DNA from: Chondrilla cf. caribensis
Taxonomy: Eukaryota > Porifera > Demospongiae > Chondrillida > Chondrillidae
Direction of reading: 5' to 3'
NCBI GenBank assembly: GCA_964020155.1
Contig: OZ026548.1
Coordinates: forward strand, 592,501 to 656,500
Length of the DNA stretch: 64,000 bases
In this document: positions 61,884 through 64,000 of the stretch, piece after piece
Numbering within the stretch: position 1 is the first letter of the stretch
How the letters are laid out: every line of letters begins with the position of its first letter
The notes under the pieces: generated by a model
Seen by the model: the letters and a program-made list of their open reading frames with translations, nothing else
Told to the model about the DNA's origin: nothing
Database searches by the model: none
Position numbers and translations under genes: made by a program

Positions 61884-62897
61884 ACTCCAGCCATATGTAT
61901 TATATTCCTTGCTTATATACATTCTGATAAATTTGCAGGACAATTCTCATTCTTCTGTCGGACACATTTTGAAATGTACCTCTGAACTACAGGCTCCTTT
62001 CTCACAGGTCAGATCTCAGGTTGCTTTATTCGTCATATATCACTGACAGTATACCTATGCATGACATGTATATGGTATTTCACAGTCAGAAATTTACTCC
62101 ATATTTCCCCATTAATGCTTCCAGTCTGTAGAAATGAGCAACACAAAGAAGAAAGCTCAACAGCGTAAGGCTGCCAGTAAGCTCCAGTCGGACATCTCCT
62201 CTATGAACCAGCAGCACATCAAGGAGGGTAGTCCACCCTTGCCCAGGTGTAGGTATTATGTTTGTAAGAGAAGTGATGTCCAGGGACAGCCTTGGGAGGA
62301 GCTAACCAGAGAGAGAGCTATTGTTTGGTTCTCACAGATCAGTGACGACAGGATGGATCGAGTTCACTGTGGCTGCTTCAAACTGGTGAGTTGTACAGAG
62401 TCTGATAGTCCTATAAATATTATGTAGTACTGACCTATAGAGCTGTGCATGTTACTCAATTTTGTTCAGATATAAAGTGTAAAGTTATAGAATTTTCTTT
62501 TCTTTCGAAACACAACAGCATAATGTTGGAAAATATGAGAAATTGATCTTCAATGGTCATTTGGATCAGCCACCTGTGTTCCCTGTCCCCAACTCAAGAC
62601 CTGAGGTCGTGTACCAGAGCATTGATTTTGCTCCGGTTGTTGAGTCAGTTGTCGCTCACAACTATGCTGGTGATGAGGTGTGTGTGACTGTGTCTGGGAA
62701 GAATTTCTGGTTTGCAAGAGATCTTGTCCTGTACAAGTGGAAACCGGAGTACGTCAACCTTCGGAGCAACAACTACAGACAATTCCAGATCACGAGGACC
62801 AATGGTCTTGACAAGGAGCTCCCAAAAGAGGTTTCTGTCAAACTGGGTAGCTGTTTTGGATCATACAAGACACTCAGTCATATTCCAGTTACTGTGC

Positions 62898-62947
<50 letters not shown>

Positions 62948-64000
62948 CCATGAGTACATTGTAGTCTCTTTACTTGTGCTATACATAACATTGTGCAATA
63001 ACCGGACACACCTGTGCATGTATTCTTGAGGGATCAACTATAAATTCCCCTTTACGTGATTCCTTTTTAGAATTTGGCCATGTCTGCACGTCAAGCTCAG
63101 TTAGCAGAATTAACTCCACTGGAGATTCTACAGGCAGGGATGTTATCTGTTGTGCTGGAACGAAGTGATGGTGGAAGTGGGACTGTCCCACTGTATTCCA
63201 TACGCTATCATGCCGTGCGTGAATTTGTTGATAAAGTCATCAATGCAGTACCAGTGGAGAGTATAGCATATAATTTGACATTTTGTGCTGAGCAAGAGAT
63301 CACAGAACTAGCATTTCCTGAGCTTGCATATGTAGATGTTTTACTCAAGCACACTGATCTGCCATCATCACGCCTGTGGCTAGAAGAACTCCAGAAATAC
63401 ATGCAGTACAAGGAACTACCCCTATCTCCTCTTTTAACACCTGAACAGAAACAAGCAATCAGGAAGATGATTGAGAGGATGAGACAGGATCGAGCATCGG
63501 CACCACTACTGTGTGGTCTGGGAATTGAGCATGTCTTTGAAGATAACGCCTGGTTGAGCAACCCTCACGCTGTTATGGATCATGTGCGAAGTGAACTTCA
63601 CCATCTGGTGCCAAAGATCGTACAGGATCCTGCCTTGCCTTCATCCACAGCCAGCCAGTACAACAAGAGGCTATTGGAGCTAGTGGCTAGAATATCGACT
63701 GAAGCATTAACATTTCATTGGCTTGCTAATAGTTTCATGCACTCCCAAGTCAAAATTCCCCTGGTGAAGTCCCCACAACACACGGCACGGGCTCTGGGCA
63801 AATCAGATACATCTGTTGGTGTGTGGTATCTCATTGGCCTCAATTTTGCTGAAATAAAAGAATTGATTAAGGACCGTGAGGTAGTCATTGATGTTGCCAC
63901 TTACCTTGGAAAGATGTTCAGTTCTGAACACAATCGTGCGCAGGATGACAGAAGGAAAATGGCTGGATATGATGCCAAAGTGAAGTTCATAGCACAATGC
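59948..64000 (+). CDS. Death domain-class 3 lipase-GTPase protein, copy 2 (runs off window)
   Basis: Exons: 59948-60262, 60626-61238, 61341-61421, 61519-61778, 61939-62007, 62125-62385, 62519-62899, 63071 to beyond 64000. Exon lengths 3 to 7 equal those of copy 1 exactly, and all frames are open. The N-terminus is 12 residues longer before the Death domain (MAEEPDEDVTGDTSS...). The lipase elbow GMSFGGS, ITFGQPVV, EEDVVPLLF and the VGH histidine are all kept. By eye, the exon with the elbow (86 residues) has five amino-acid changes from copy 1, whereas the Death domains match at only 45 of 73 positions. The GTPase part lies outside the window. The gene appears functional. Confidence 0.85.
60385..60550. 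mobile_element. Probable MITE in the first intron of copy 2
   Basis: Imperfect inverted ends ATAGGTGGCGGA and TCCTCCGCCTAT enclose GGGGGGCCAGGGGGGCCATG and a later GGCCCCCCCACTTGCC. Absent from the same intron in copy 1, so it inserted after the duplication. No target duplication is clear. Confidence 0.6.
61842..61880. repeat. (AT)n microsatellite
   Basis: Nineteen or so AT dinucleotides in the intron before exon 61939-62007; copy 1 lacks an equivalent run. Confidence 0.95.

Overview
This is animal nuclear DNA: about 44 kb of intron-rich, tandem-repeat-laden sequence with recognisable metazoan genes, then about 17 kb dominated by an unusual immune-type gene family. Spliced genes with GT-AG introns, a peroxidasin-type heme peroxidase, CHFR, PPIL2, FBXW8, NIF3L1 and a SIRT4-type sirtuin rule out bacteria and fungi. 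Compact genes, short introns, many TA-flanked MITEs and a Death domain-lipase-GTPase family suggest a marine invertebrate, perhaps a sponge. That placement is inference only.

Layout. 1-9315 (minus): PPIL2, a U-box/cyclophilin protein; 18 coding exons resolved, 3' end not found. 9476-16553 (minus): CHFR, an FHA-RING-PBZ ubiquitin ligase; 17 exons, complete. 17055-19761 (minus): 3' part of a four-helix membrane protein of unknown function. 19762-26360: no gene recognised; minisatellites and MITEs. 26361-32349 (minus): FBXW8, 12 exons, complete. 32350-38411: two copies of a rearranged, tRNA-related repeat flanking a broken ankyrin gene of ANKIB1 type and a 3' gene part with two LIR-like motifs and a UBA domain. 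38412-41976 (minus): NIF3L1 (4 exons) and a single-exon SIRT4-type sirtuin. 43516-46353 (plus): a secreted heme peroxidase. 47303-51643 (minus): an unidentified coiled-coil gene. 51781-58057 (plus): a 1277-residue Death domain-class 3 lipase-GTPase protein. 59320-64000: a second copy of that locus, with an intact Death-lipase-GTPase gene running off the window and a frameshifted remnant of the coiled-coil gene.

How it fits together. Three ubiquitin-ligase genes (U-box, RING, F-box) lie on one strand, followed by a LIR/UBA fragment of autophagy-receptor type. The most novel part is the right end: a head-to-head pair (coiled-coil gene and Death-lipase-GTPase gene, start codons only 137 bp apart) that was duplicated in tandem. 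The lipase triad candidates and the GTPase P-loop region are conserved, while the Death domains have diverged.

Two pervasive structural signals stand out. In the sense direction (GT)n tracts begin at or just after many 5' splice sites, and (CA)n tracts precede several 3' splice sites. Minisatellites have also expanded inside introns, in one case copying the splice donor itself. Exon coordinates were worked out by hand from reading-frame continuity and GT/AG sites; most exon lengths were checked against the encoded residues, but none was tested against transcripts.
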